Positions 1 to 8,012 of a stretch of DNA of 14,196 nucleotides are shown here, in pieces (position 1 is the first letter of the stretch; every line of letters starts with the position of its first letter). The notes beneath the pieces are model-generated. The model had not been told where the DNA came from, ran no database searches, and saw only the letters and a program-made list of their open reading frames with translations. The translations under genes and the position numbers were made by a program. This DNA is from an uncultured Lentisphaeria bacterium. Lineage in GTDB: Bacteria > Verrucomicrobiota > Lentisphaeria > Victivallales > UBA1829. The stretch covers positions 1 to 14,196 of the forward strand of contig CAJMAW010000084.1 of NCBI GenBank assembly GCA_905211485.1. The letters are read 5' to 3'.

Positions 1-540
1 CCTCTGAACAAGGGCGACGTACAGGTCTCCACCTTCTACTCCTCCTCCCTCTACGGCAAGATCGACTCCGCCGCTGACAGCTCCGAGAAGCCCCTGCTCG
101 GCACGATGGAGCCTGAGAACTGGGCGCTTGTTGACATAGACGACGGCACCTACTACATCGCAGAGTACATCGGCATCCTTGACAAGGCCGGCCGTACCGA
201 GGAAGAGACCGAGGCTGTCAAGGCCTTCGCAGAGTGGTTCGGTTCCGCTGACGTTCAGGCTGCATGGGGCGAAGAGTTCGATTCCTATCCCTGCAACACC
301 GCCGCTGCCGACATCCTCTACCCCGATGGCGTTCCTGCTATCTACACTCTGAAGAACTTCGCCCTCACCAATGTTGAAGGCACCGATATGAACTATGCCG
401 AGTATGTTGCCGCTCACTCCAGCGAGTGGACAAACATCATGACCAACCTCGGCTTCTACTGGGCAGACCAGAGCGCAGCAGTTGCTGAGCCCGATTGGGA
501 CAACCTTGACTGGGCGACTCTGACTCAGGCAGCAGGCTGA
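1..540 (+). CDS. ABC importer solute-binding protein, C-terminal part
   Basis: The frame is open from base 1 and ends with TGA at 538-540, so the 5' end lies outside the window; 179 residues are visible. It looks like the C-terminal lobe of a periplasmic or lipid-anchored type 2 binding protein of the iron/polyamine/phosphonate importer group. Such lobes carry a run of alternating aromatic and acidic residues and end in a helical segment, and here the end is rich in Trp and Asp (PDWDNLDWATL). The downstream importer-type ATPase start supports this role. The substrate cannot be read from this fragment. Codon use is strongly biased to GAG, AAG, GAC and ATC, unlike genes after about 1080, which suggests this part comes from another genome or was transferred. 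No transmembrane segment is visible. Confidence 0.75.
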   Translation, partial: PLNKGDVQVSTFYSSSLYGKIDSAADSSEKPLLGTMEPENWALVDIDDGTYYIAEYIGILDKAGRTEEETEAVKAFAEWFGSADVQAAWGEEFDSYPCNTAAADILYPDGVPAIYTLKNFALTNVEGTDMNYAEYVAAHSSEWTNIMTNLGFYWADQSAAVAEPDWDNLDWATLTQAAG

Positions 541-564
541 TCGAATTTAACTAAAAAGCATTTG

Positions 565-594
565 GATATGGCGAGCCTTCCGGCTCGCCATATC
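565..594 (+). terminator. Intercistronic hairpin, 13-bp perfect stem
   Basis: Bases 565-577 (GATATGGCGAGCC) pair perfectly with 582-594 around a TTCC loop. It lies 25 bases after the binding-protein stop and 35 bases before the ATPase start. No U-run follows, so it is more likely a partial terminator or an mRNA 3'-end stabiliser that lets the binding protein be made in excess over the ATPase than a full intrinsic terminator. That role is inferred from position. Confidence 0.7.
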
Positions 595-629
595 ACTAAA
601 TAAATTTATCGGAATCAAGGAGAACCGCT

Positions 630-1349
630 ATGATAAGGCTCAATGACATCGTCGTGAAGTTCGGCGACTTTACCGCACTGCACGGCATCAACGTACATGT
701 GAAAGAGGGAGAGTTTTTTACCTTCCTCGGCCCGTCCGGCTGCGGCAAGACTACGACCCTGCGCACTCTCACCGGCTTCATTGAGCCCGCGGAAGGCACC
801 GTTATTGTCGGCGGCAAGGATATCACCCATGTCCCCATCGAGGACAGAAACATCGGCATCGTCTTCCAGAGCTATGCTCTGTTCCCGACAATGACGGTTT
901 ACGACAACATCGCCTTCGGTCTCAAGATCAAGAAAATGAAGAAGGCGGAGGTCGACAAGCGCGTGCGCGAGATTGCAAAGAAGGTCGACCTCAGTGACGA
1001 GCAGCTCAAGAAGGCCGTCTCGCAGCTCTCCGGCGGCCAGCAGCAGCGCGTCGCCATCGCCCGCGCGCTGGCGAAAAAACCGGCAGTTCTGCTTTTTGAC
1101 GAGGCAACCAGTGCGCTCGACAACGAAACGCAGGCTGTGGTCAGCGCGGGAATCCGGGAATTGAACGTTTCACGTCTTCTGATCGCCCACCGTCTCAGCA
1201 CGGTGATGAACGCGGATCGGATTTATGTCCTGCATGAAGGACGAATGGCCGAGTGCGGGACCTATCGGCAACTGATGGAACAAAACGGGATTTTTGCGAA
1301 GCTCGCCCGCCGCCAGCTCGCGGAAAATGAAGAGGAACCCGAAAAATGA
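630..1349 (+). CDS. Chimeric ABC ATPase: importer-type front, peptide-exporter-type back
   Basis: 239 residues; AAGGAG at 617-622 sets the ATG at 630. All nucleotide-binding motifs are present: Walker A GPSGCGKT (34-41), Q-loop Gln80, LSGGQ (133-137), Walker B (152-158), D-loop SALD (161-164) and H-loop His187. Residues 1 to about 150 match the PotA/FbpC importer class (FGDFTAL, FQSYALFPTMTVYDNIAFGL). From Walker B on it changes class: DEATSALDN, IAHRLSTVMNADRIYVL and the short tail are typical of NHLP/ABCB-type exporter ATPases, not the DEPLSNLD plus TOBE domain (about 350 residues total) of importers. Codon use switches at the same place: 7 of 8 Glu codons are GAG in the first 130 residues, against 8 of 11 GAA from Walker B onward. 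Either a real recombinant or, quite possibly, an assembly join at the conserved signature region. Function should not be assumed. Confidence 0.8.
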   Translation: MIRLNDIVVKFGDFTALHGINVHVKEGEFFTFLGPSGCGKTTTLRTLTGFIEPAEGTVIVGGKDITHVPIEDRNIGIVFQSYALFPTMTVYDNIAFGLKIKKMKKAEVDKRVREIAKKVDLSDEQLKKAVSQLSGGQQQRVAIARALAKKPAVLLFDEATSALDNETQAVVSAGIRELNVSRLLIAHRLSTVMNADRIYVLHEGRMAECGTYRQLMEQNGIFAKLARRQLAENEEEPEK

Positions 1350-2575
1350 AGAAAAAATATGTATGGCTTTTCCTGCTGCTGGCGCTGCTTGTGATGGCGT
1401 TTGTTTACCATTCGGAAATCGGCGCGCTTCTGCAGCGCAACTTCATGACGACCTTCAGTGAGATCCTGCCTTCTGATCCGCTCAGACAGCGGGTGCGTTA
1501 TTTGAAAAAACATCCGGACAGACTGAATATCGCCGTCTTCGGACCGTGGAAATATTACGCTCAGAACGGATTTGTCCTTGACAAGGCAATCCACCTGGCG
1601 TTTGATGAAGTGAACGAGACGGGCGGGGTTCTCGGGCGGCATCTCCATCCGGTCTGGGTCGACAATGAAAATTACAGCACCATCGCTCAGGAGGAGGCCG
1701 AAAAACTTGCGGCGGATCCATCCATCTTTGCCGTGATCGGCCCGGTTACTTCCGGGCGGGTGCTGCAGTTTCATTCCCTGTTCGGTGATGCCGGAATGCC
1801 GGAACTCGCTCCCCTTGCCCAGAGCGCACGGATCAATCGCGGACAGATCAATCCCCTGCTTTTCATGCCGATTGCCTCCGATCTGGATGAAAGCAGGGCC
1901 CTGGCCGCGTGGGCAGCAAAGAGTAAACTTGACAACTTCCTGATCCTGAACGATGACAGCCGATTCCCCATGAGCTACGGAAGTTGCGTGGAACAGTCGT
2001 TTTACGACAATAGTCTTCTGGTTTACGGCCGTGTGCTTTTCGATCAGAGCAGCAGCAGAAACTATATCCGCAATCAGGTCCAGCAGTATCTCGATTATTT
2101 CCCTGTGCAGAATATCATCTATCTGAGCAAGACCGGCGATGCTTCCGATTATGCCGATCTCGCGGGACGGATATTTGCGCGCCTGCCGGAAGGAACGCTC
2201 TGCTTCAACGAATTTGCTCCGCTGGATCGTCTTCTGAACGTGCACCGCAACCGCAACCGCATTTTCCTTCCCGCCGCAATCCCGCTGAACGGGGAAAACC
2301 GGGAAGTGCTTCAAAAATTTTTGAAGATCGAAGGATATGAGCGGGATTTTCTGTCTCTGCTTGCCTATCGTTCCGTTCATATTTTTGCGGATGCAATCCG
2401 TCAGACCGGTTCACTTGATCCTGTGAAAATTGCCGACACCATGCGTTCCGGCGTCATGAAGACTCCACTGGGGGATTTCCGCTTTTCATCCAGGGGATTC
2501 GAGGCCGATCCGCCCCTGGAGATTCTTTCTTTGGAAGAGCTGGAAAAACGCTGGAATGCCATTGCTTCCGAATGA
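1346..2575 (+). CDS. Membrane-anchored periplasmic binding protein (LivJ-like)
   Basis: 409 residues. The ATG overlaps the ATPase stop by 4 bp (ATGA), with AGAGGA at 1331-1336 as ribosome site, so the two are translationally coupled. Residues about 5-22 form one hydrophobic segment without a lipobox Cys, so the protein is probably anchored by its uncleaved N terminus with the rest outside the membrane. The body has features of the branched-chain amino acid/Peripla_BP_6 fold: NIAVFGPW (about 61-68), NETGGVLGR (90-98) and VIGPVTSGR (130-138). Family members bind small ligands such as amino acids or urea. No permease follows, and the ATPase half it belongs with is exporter-type, so it may be a sensor or accessory subunit of a peptide exporter rather than an uptake protein; this is inference. 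The ligand is unknown. Confidence 0.8.
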   Translation: MKKKYVWLFLLLALLVMAFVYHSEIGALLQRNFMTTFSEILPSDPLRQRVRYLKKHPDRLNIAVFGPWKYYAQNGFVLDKAIHLAFDEVNETGGVLGRHLHPVWVDNENYSTIAQEEAEKLAADPSIFAVIGPVTSGRVLQFHSLFGDAGMPELAPLAQSARINRGQINPLLFMPIASDLDESRALAAWAAKSKLDNFLILNDDSRFPMSYGSCVEQSFYDNSLLVYGRVLFDQSSSRNYIRNQVQQYLDYFPVQNIIYLSKTGDASDYADLAGRIFARLPEGTLCFNEFAPLDRLLNVHRNRNRIFLPAAIPLNGENREVLQKFLKIEGYERDFLSLLAYRSVHIFADAIRQTGSLDPVKIADTMRSGVMKTPLGDFRFSSRGFEADPPLEILSLEELEKRWNAIASE

Positions 2576-2625
2576 TGATCCTGCCATGAGCCTTTTCCTC
2601 TGGAATGCTTTATTTCACGGAGCTG

Positions 2626-3855
2626 TCAGTCAGTTCCCTGTCTTCTGAAAAGCCTGTTCTCCATTCTCCAGAATGCACGCATCAGGGACTCATAAGCATA
2701 TTGTATCTGATACGGGATGTACCGGGAACGAAGGTAGGAAAAACGGTCTTTCAAAGTTGCCGTTCCCAGATAATCGTAAAAAACCAGTTTTGAAAGCATG
2801 GGAGAATCGGGCTCATATTTTTTTAGATAGGAAGCCAGCATTCTGTCAATCATTCCATCCCAGTGATAATCGATTCCCTTCAGGAACTGGTGTTCGCGAT
2901 AGTAGACAATCGTTCTTTCCAATCCGTGCCTGAGATCCATGGTGATCCGGAAATCCGGACAGACTTGTTTTATTTTCTGATTGCTGTAAGACGCATTCAA
3001 AGCACGGTCCCCCAGGAGAATTCCCCGAATCTGAGGCATTGCCTTTTCCGCGTATTCCGAGGGAACATCCACAATCCGGCACTCACATTTCAAAATCGCG
3101 GCCAGCTGAGAAAGCATGTCTTTCCATGCAACTTCCTCATCCCCGCACAGGTTGAAGGTTTCATTCTCCGCACGGGGATTGCCAAACAACCCGATAAAAG
3201 CCCGGGCGAAATCAAGAGTATGCATAACAGTTGCAGTCGCCTTGCCATGATCCCATACAAAAACAGGCTTTCCGGCAAGCATACGCCCCAGGAATGTCCA
3301 ATGGCAGCCATAGGCAGGCATAATGCCGTAAGGGATTCTGGTATCGCCATACGTCACCGCAGGACGGACGATCGTATAAAAAGTTCCGGCAGGGAACTGA
3401 TAGTGTTTCAGAAAGTCCTCACAAGCCGCCTTGTCGACACTGTACTGCCATACAGGGTTGCCGGTCGCCGGACAGGATTCATCCAGTCTCCCCTGAACAT
3501 GTCTCCGGTCATAAGCCCCGACAGATGAAATGAAAATAAACTGACGACATCGATTGCCGAACAGTCGCAGCGACTGAGACAGATCACTCACAGAAAAAGA
3601 GATGAAATCAATCACCACATCAAAGTGCAGATCCCCCAGAAGTTCCTGCCCGGCCCCTTTCAGTGCTCTGACATCTCCATGAAGACACAGGACTCCATCA
3701 GGAAGACGGACTTTCGTCCTGCCGCGGTTCAAAATGTAAACCTTGTGTCCTGCTTCGAGTGAATGTTTCAGAACATCAAAACTGATGGTCCCCGTCCCCC
3801 CAACCAACAGGATGGAAAGCGTCCGATCACTTCGATTTCCCTGTTCCGGCATCAT
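2626..3855 (-). CDS. Epimerase-type SDR (NAD-dependent epimerase/dehydratase-like)
   Basis: 409 residues from the ATG at 3855, which overlaps the upstream stop by one base (TGATG) and has GGAG six bases before it; a TTG at 3867 would add four residues and is less likely. It has the Rossmann motif GGTGTIS (19-25), NRG after beta-2 (43-45), the SS pair (110-111) and catalytic Tyr138-x3-Lys142. This places it among extended or atypical SDRs acting on nucleotide sugars or similar substrates. After about residue 320 there is a tail of some 80 residues rich in Tyr, Arg and Leu that such enzymes normally lack. Second gene of the 5684-2626 operon, so probably part of surface-glycan or sugar modification. 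Substrate and stereochemistry are not evident. It converges with the binding-protein gene, 50 bases away, with no clear terminator between them. Confidence 0.85.
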   Translation of the reverse strand: MMPEQGNRSDRTLSILLVGGTGTISFDVLKHSLEAGHKVYILNRGRTKVRLPDGVLCLHGDVRALKGAGQELLGDLHFDVVIDFISFSVSDLSQSLRLFGNRCRQFIFISSVGAYDRRHVQGRLDESCPATGNPVWQYSVDKAACEDFLKHYQFPAGTFYTIVRPAVTYGDTRIPYGIMPAYGCHWTFLGRMLAGKPVFVWDHGKATATVMHTLDFARAFIGLFGNPRAENETFNLCGDEEVAWKDMLSQLAAILKCECRIVDVPSEYAEKAMPQIRGILLGDRALNASYSNQKIKQVCPDFRITMDLRHGLERTIVYYREHQFLKGIDYHWDGMIDRMLASYLKKYEPDSPMLSKLVFYDYLGTATLKDRFSYLRSRYIPYQIQYAYESLMRAFWRMENRLFRRQGTD

Positions 3856-5684
3856 CAATGACTCCAATCAATGTTCTCTTCTACCTGGACCGCCGGATTG
3901 CCCAGAAACAAGGTCCTGGGAGGAATTTTCGATACGACAAAAGACCTTGCTCCTGCAATCGCTCCGTCCCCCATTGTGACTCCTTTGCTGATCATCGCTC
4001 CGTCTCCGATCCAGCAATAGTCGCCGATCTTTATGGCAGAGGCGATCTTATACCCTTTCAAATGAATGGTATGGGCATCATAATCGCGGATGACAACGTT
4101 CCGCCCGATCAGGCAGCGTCTTCCTATGCTTATCTTCTTCGCACAGACAATCTGACAATTGATGTTGCAGCCTGCGCCTTTTCCTCCGCGGAAAATCAGC
4201 TGTCCACCCGGGAAAATCTGGATGTCGGCACCAGCCCAGACCGCAAAATCGTCATCAACATTGAAGACGGCATCTTTCCCGACCAGAATTCTGGTCTCCA
4301 TGCGGGATTTTCTGAATTTCTTCACTCCGACGAACAAAATCCCGTTCACATGAATTTCCGCCCCTTTGGCAATATCCCATATGCAGTGTGAATAAGGCAG
4401 GATGAACTTCCCGCGGAGTATATCGGAATGAATTTCTTTCGTAAAAAAGTTCAGTTTGAGGAACTGCATCCAGATCAGCGGATTGCATCCCATCGCATGC
4501 CACATGTACACCAGGAGATTGATGATGGCGGAAATTCTGTTCCTGATCCTCTGTGGAATTTTATCTTTCCAGGTGATCGGGAAATACTTTTCCGCAACCT
4601 GCTCAAAAGGCAAATCGTCAACGTCCTTGAAAAAGGCATCTCTTGAAACATCCGGATGTTTCAGGGATTGCAGCAGATGATGATTCCTCTCCAGGACTTC
4701 CGAGAATAAGACTTTTTTCCAGAAGCACTGTTCCTTCACCGAATTGAAAAGTTCCTGTCCTTTTTCCGTATTGCAGATCAGCAATGAGGCGCCTTTGTCA
4801 TCATCGAGCTCAGGAGCAACCATCTCAAGCCCCCAGAAATCCCCGAGAGTGATGTCGGCACGATGATGTGCGCTCTTGAAATCGCATGTATAACAGGAGG
4901 GACGGCAGAAAATCCCAGATCTCAAATATCCTCTTGTAAAGTTGTCAACAGTTCCTGTTCCATAATAGGACTTTCCGTTCTCAAATGTTGCTTTGAACGT
5001 AAGTTCCCGCCATCCCAATTCCTTGTTTTTCGCCTTGACATATGTAATCTTTGATCCATATTTTCTTTCCAGGGAATCCAGATGTTTCCTGAAAACCTTC
5101 GGAGAATTGATCCCTTTGCATATATAGTCGCAGACAATCAGATTCGAGGCATCCACAGCGTCCAGATACAGTTGAAGCGCCGACATCTGGCAGGGGCTGC
5201 CGCAGACAAGGACCTTTTTCCCCTGCAGAAGCAGATCTTTCACCTGCCGATAAAAGCCTTCCGTATCACTCTGGAGATACTTGGAACTCCGCAAACATTT
5301 CAGATCCTCAGGATTGTCCGTCAGGAAATGCCGCACGTGAAAATCTTCGGTGTAAACGGCGCCTCCGACATATCCTCCCGCCTGAAAAGTCTGATTTGCC
5401 AGCAGGGAAAAGGCTCCGCCGCTGGTGCTGTCCAGACGCACAGACAAGTCCTTATTCAAAAGAGCATAATATTCCGGCTTGAAGGTCCCGGTTTGCCTCA
5501 GACTTTTCAAATTCAGCTCGGGACAGACTTTTTCACAAAGATGACAGTCCACACATTTCGACCGATCAATCTCTGGATACCAGAATCCTTCCTTGTCTGT
5601 CCGGAAAGTAATCGCACCTTTCGGGCAGACATCACCGCAAGCCTTGCAGCCGGTACAGTTCTCTTTCTTTTTCAAATCAATCAT
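3855..5684 (-). CDS. FrhB-like Fe-S protein fused to hexapeptide acyltransferase
   Basis: 609 residues; ATG at 5684 preceded by GGAAAGG. N-terminal ferredoxin part: two CxxCxxCxxxCP clusters (Cys10/13/16/20 and Cys44/47/50/54). Residues about 68-345 match the coenzyme F420 hydrogenase/dehydrogenase beta (FrhB/FdhB) family: SSKYLQSD, CGSPCQMSAL, and a stretch with RPSCYTCDF and DITLGDFWG. Residues about 400-605 form a left-handed beta-helix of the Maa/LacA acyltransferase class, with hexapeptide-style repeats, DYDAH with the likely catalytic His near 538, and the LGNPA end motif. FrhB-like proteins that are not in F420 metabolism are common in exopolysaccharide and O-antigen loci, often near pyruvyl or acyl transferases. 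A role in reducing and acylating a sugar of a surface glycan is inferred. No frameshift lies between the two halves, so the fusion looks real. Confidence 0.88.
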   Translation of the reverse strand: MIDLKKKENCTGCKACGDVCPKGAITFRTDKEGFWYPEIDRSKCVDCHLCEKVCPELNLKSLRQTGTFKPEYYALLNKDLSVRLDSTSGGAFSLLANQTFQAGGYVGGAVYTEDFHVRHFLTDNPEDLKCLRSSKYLQSDTEGFYRQVKDLLLQGKKVLVCGSPCQMSALQLYLDAVDASNLIVCDYICKGINSPKVFRKHLDSLERKYGSKITYVKAKNKELGWRELTFKATFENGKSYYGTGTVDNFTRGYLRSGIFCRPSCYTCDFKSAHHRADITLGDFWGLEMVAPELDDDKGASLLICNTEKGQELFNSVKEQCFWKKVLFSEVLERNHHLLQSLKHPDVSRDAFFKDVDDLPFEQVAEKYFPITWKDKIPQRIRNRISAIINLLVYMWHAMGCNPLIWMQFLKLNFFTKEIHSDILRGKFILPYSHCIWDIAKGAEIHVNGILFVGVKKFRKSRMETRILVGKDAVFNVDDDFAVWAGADIQIFPGGQLIFRGGKGAGCNINCQIVCAKKISIGRRCLIGRNVVIRDYDAHTIHLKGYKIASAIKIGDYCWIGDGAMISKGVTMGDGAIAGARSFVVSKIPPRTLFLGNPAVQVEENIDWSH

Positions 5685-6023
5685 ATATGCCTTTCCCGGA
5701 AGAGAGATGGGGGAAACAACTTTTCACTGTGAAACGGGGTTAAGAATCCGGATTTACTATATCCTGCCGTTACCCCGATTGCAAGTCTTGACGCAAGTTC
5801 CTCCGTCCGGGACCGAAGCCTATGAAACAGAAGAAGCAATTTTGTCCCCTCGGGGGGAGCCATGGATCCGGGCCTTTGGAATGGCGTATCCTTTCCATCC
5901 GGAGTAGTTGCCGCCGATGGAATCAGCAGGCATCTTTCCTGCAGAAAACGGGAAGTCCCGGCCAAAGATGGAGGCGGAGGATGAAGAACGTCGCGGAAAA
6001 CAAGCGGGAAAAATATCCTTACC
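5685..6023. other. Intergenic region upstream of the FrhB-fusion operon
   Basis: 339 bases between the KAS III stop and the FrhB-fusion start, both on the minus strand. It contains the promoter at 5756-5784 and a short weak hairpin (CGGG ACTT CCCG followed by TTTT on the minus strand, near 5953-5968) that could end the KAS III transcript. Open frames here have no motif and no plausible ribosome site. Confidence 0.6.
5756..5784 (-). promoter_or_regulatory. Promoter P1 of the FrhB-fusion/epimerase operon
   Basis: On the minus strand, TTGCAA (5784-5779), a 17-bp spacer and TATAGT (5761-5756), giving a leader of roughly 65 bases. The -35 and the bases above it (5775-5790) are identical for 16 bases to the promoter of the flippase operon at 9773-9788, and TTACTATATCC around the -10 is also shared. 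Conservation at two operon starts is the main support. Confidence 0.7.
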
Positions 6024-7025
6024 TTAAAAATACAGCATCGTCCCGGACCAGGAATAGCCGACTCCGAAACCTGCAATCATGACCTTGAAATCCGGAAGAA
6101 TCCGTTTCCCGTTTATCGCGTCCGCTATCGCTATCGGCAAAGTGGAAGAAACCGTATTTCCTGTATTCTCCAGATTCATATGAAATTTTGCGGGATCGAT
6201 TCTGCAGATCTTCCGGATGGTGTCCAGCATGAATTTATTCGCCTGATGGAAAAGAAAATAATCCACTTCGTCTTTCCGCATCAAGTTCTTGGCCAGAATA
6301 TCGTTCACGAGTTCAGGAACGACGGAAAGGGTGAAATTGAAAATTTTCGAGCCATCCATAAACAGATGGTTCGATGAATGAAACAAGCCGTTCCCATCAA
6401 ACCCGGAATCATCGGCGGAACTTTTCTGGCGGGCGGCGCCGTTTTTTACAATCAGATTTTCAGCTCCGCCGCCGTCGGTCCCGAAAACGAAATTCCCGAT
6501 CCGGGCAAAGCCGGAGGCGGACACCAGTGTTGCGGCGGCGCCGTCTCCGAAAAGAGAACGATTCCCCTTGTCCTTCGGATGAATGTATTTGCTGTATGTT
6601 TCCGCAGTCAGCAGAAGAATATGACTGGCAGACTGGGATTTCAGCAGCCCAGCCGCAAGTGAAAGTCCGTAAACATAGCCGGAACAGCCCAAATTGAAAT
6701 CCAGAGCTCCTGACTTCACAGGAATCCCGAGCCGATTCTGAATGATGCAGGCGCTCGTCGGAAGAAAATAATCCGGACTTTGCGTGCAGAATAAAACAAA
6801 GTCGATGTCCGCCGGCCGGATCTGATGTTCGGAAAACAGTTTTTCCGCGGCCTTGACTGCCATATCCGCCGCAGTTTCCGATTCTCCGGCAAGATGCCGC
6901 TTGAGGATCCCCGTCTTTGCGGAAACTTTTTCCACGTTCCATTCGGGAAATTCCGCAATGAGTTCCTCATTTGTGAATTCCTTTTCAGGCAAATAACAGG
7001 AAACTGCTTGAATGTATGCGTCCAT
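6024..7025 (-). CDS. 3-oxoacyl-ACP synthase III (KAS III)-like
   Basis: 333 residues from the ATG at 7025; a TTG two codons earlier is possible and neither has a strong ribosome site. Thiolase-fold condensing enzyme with the full KAS III triad: Cys114 in NLGCSGYVYG, His260 in FHQANKF and Asn290 in ENTGNTVSS. GFGVGYSWSG near the end is the usual family finish, and the length is normal. KAS III joins acetyl-CoA (or another acyl-CoA) to malonyl-ACP; some relatives are plain acyltransferases. Being last in an operon with its own ACP, a reductase and a flippase, it probably does not serve general fatty-acid synthesis but makes a short acyl group for a secreted product. That is inference. It follows the SDR gene by 17 bases. 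Confidence 0.9.
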   Translation of the reverse strand: MDAYIQAVSCYLPEKEFTNEELIAEFPEWNVEKVSAKTGILKRHLAGESETAADMAVKAAEKLFSEHQIRPADIDFVLFCTQSPDYFLPTSACIIQNRLGIPVKSGALDFNLGCSGYVYGLSLAAGLLKSQSASHILLLTAETYSKYIHPKDKGNRSLFGDGAAATLVSASGFARIGNFVFGTDGGGAENLIVKNGAARQKSSADDSGFDGNGLFHSSNHLFMDGSKIFNFTLSVVPELVNDILAKNLMRKDEVDYFLFHQANKFMLDTIRKICRIDPAKFHMNLENTGNTVSSTLPIAIADAINGKRILPDFKVMIAGFGVGYSWSGTMLYF

Positions 7026-7042
7026 AGTCAACCATTTGTTTT

Positions 7043-7783
7043 TCAGTTCAAGGTTCTGCCGCCGTCGACAACAATTTTCTGCCCGGTCATCCAGCCGGAT
7101 GCCGGACTCAAGAGGAAAACAATGAAACCGGCTATCTCTTCCGGAGTCCCGTATCCGAAGGGATACAACTTCTCGTTTTCATTGAACTCCTCTTCCGTAA
7201 ATGTCATTTTTTTCAGTAATTCAGTCCGGACAATACCCGGCATCAGGGTATTGACTCTGATCTTTCTCGGTGCAAGCTCTTTTGCCAGAACACGGGCGTA
7301 AGCCGCCATTGCCGCCTTTGCAGAAGCGTATGTTGCGGACCCGGTCTCAGCAATGCAGTCGGCCAGAAATGAGGAGATGAACACAATGGAAGCTCCTTTT
7401 GAAATCTTCTTCCCCTGCATCAAGTCCGTCATCAGGTTTACTGTCCCGAAAAAGTTGGTTTCAAACAAAGCCAGGAGCCTCTCGTGTGTGATATAGCGGC
7501 ATGGCATTGTGTCTGAAGTTCCTGCACAATGGACAATTCCGTCAAGCTTCGGGAGCTTCTCCGTCATCGCCGCGACTTCAGGTTGATTCCTCTGATCCGC
7601 GGAATAGACAGTGTGTCCCTCTCCGGCAAGCAGAGACAAGGTTTCCTCAAGCCGCCCCTGATCCCGGGCAGTCCCGATCACCTTTGCACCCATTTCTGAA
7701 CATGCAACGGCCGTCGCCCGTCCGATACCGGAAGAGGCTCCGGTAATCAGAATCGTTTTTCCGCAAAGAGAGAAGTCAGGCAT
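7043..7783 (-). CDS. FabG-like SDR ketoreductase
   Basis: 246 residues. I chose the ATG at 7783 because AGGA lies just before it in the end of the ACP gene; the TTG at 7807 has no such site. Classical SDR: TGASSGIG (14-21), HCAG (85-88, the NNAG position with Cys-Ala), Asn110, Ser138, Tyr152 and Lys156, so the tetrad is complete. The C terminus has the common SGWMTGQKIVVDGG stretch. It overlaps the ACP gene by 8 bp, which suggests translational coupling and that its substrate is carried on that ACP. Likely reaction: NAD(P)H reduction of a 3-oxoacyl-ACP to 3-hydroxyacyl-ACP. The FabG assignment rests on context, since many SDRs share these motifs. Confidence 0.88.
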   Translation of the reverse strand: MPDFSLCGKTILITGASSGIGRATAVACSEMGAKVIGTARDQGRLEETLSLLAGEGHTVYSADQRNQPEVAAMTEKLPKLDGIVHCAGTSDTMPCRYITHERLLALFETNFFGTVNLMTDLMQGKKISKGASIVFISSFLADCIAETGSATYASAKAAMAAYARVLAKELAPRKIRVNTLMPGIVRTELLKKMTFTEEEFNENEKLYPFGYGTPEEIAGFIVFLLSPASGWMTGQKIVVDGGRTLN

Positions 7784-8012
7784 TTTTCTTTTCCTGTATG
7801 AAATCAAAGAGATCTTTCACGGTATCGCATGCTCTGATCTCGTCAGCGGTAATATTGAGGTTGAACTCCATTTTTACCATAGCTATGATTCCCAGCGTAC
7901 TTAATGAATTCCAGGCGTCCAGTTCAGTGAACACCGTATCGGCGCTGATTGCCCCCTCTTCCATATCCTCAAATTCATCGGCAAACCTCTTGACGAAATC
8001 ATCCAGACTCAT
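7776..8012 (-). CDS. Acyl carrier protein, dedicated
   Basis: 78 residues; ATG at 8012 with an excellent AAGGAG about five bases upstream. Acidic four-helix-type carrier; the phosphopantetheine Ser is Ser36 in AWNSLSTLG, where the usual DSL is NSL. It ends in LFDFIQEKK as many carriers do. Housekeeping AcpP keeps DSLDTVE, so the divergent motif and its place between a flippase and KAS III/SDR genes point to a specialised carrier for a secondary acyl chain. It needs a phosphopantetheinyl transferase from elsewhere in the genome. It lies 155 bases downstream of the flippase gene; that gap contains no gene I can support. Confidence 0.85.
   Translation of the reverse strand: MSLDDFVKRFADEFEDMEEGAISADTVFTELDAWNSLSTLGIIAMVKMEFNLNITADEIRACDTVKDLFDFIQEKKNA

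Noticed and set aside
1262..2380. Long minus-strand open frame across the binding-protein gene
   Set aside because: It is antisense to a clearly folded, motif-bearing protein and has no motif or ribosome site of its own.
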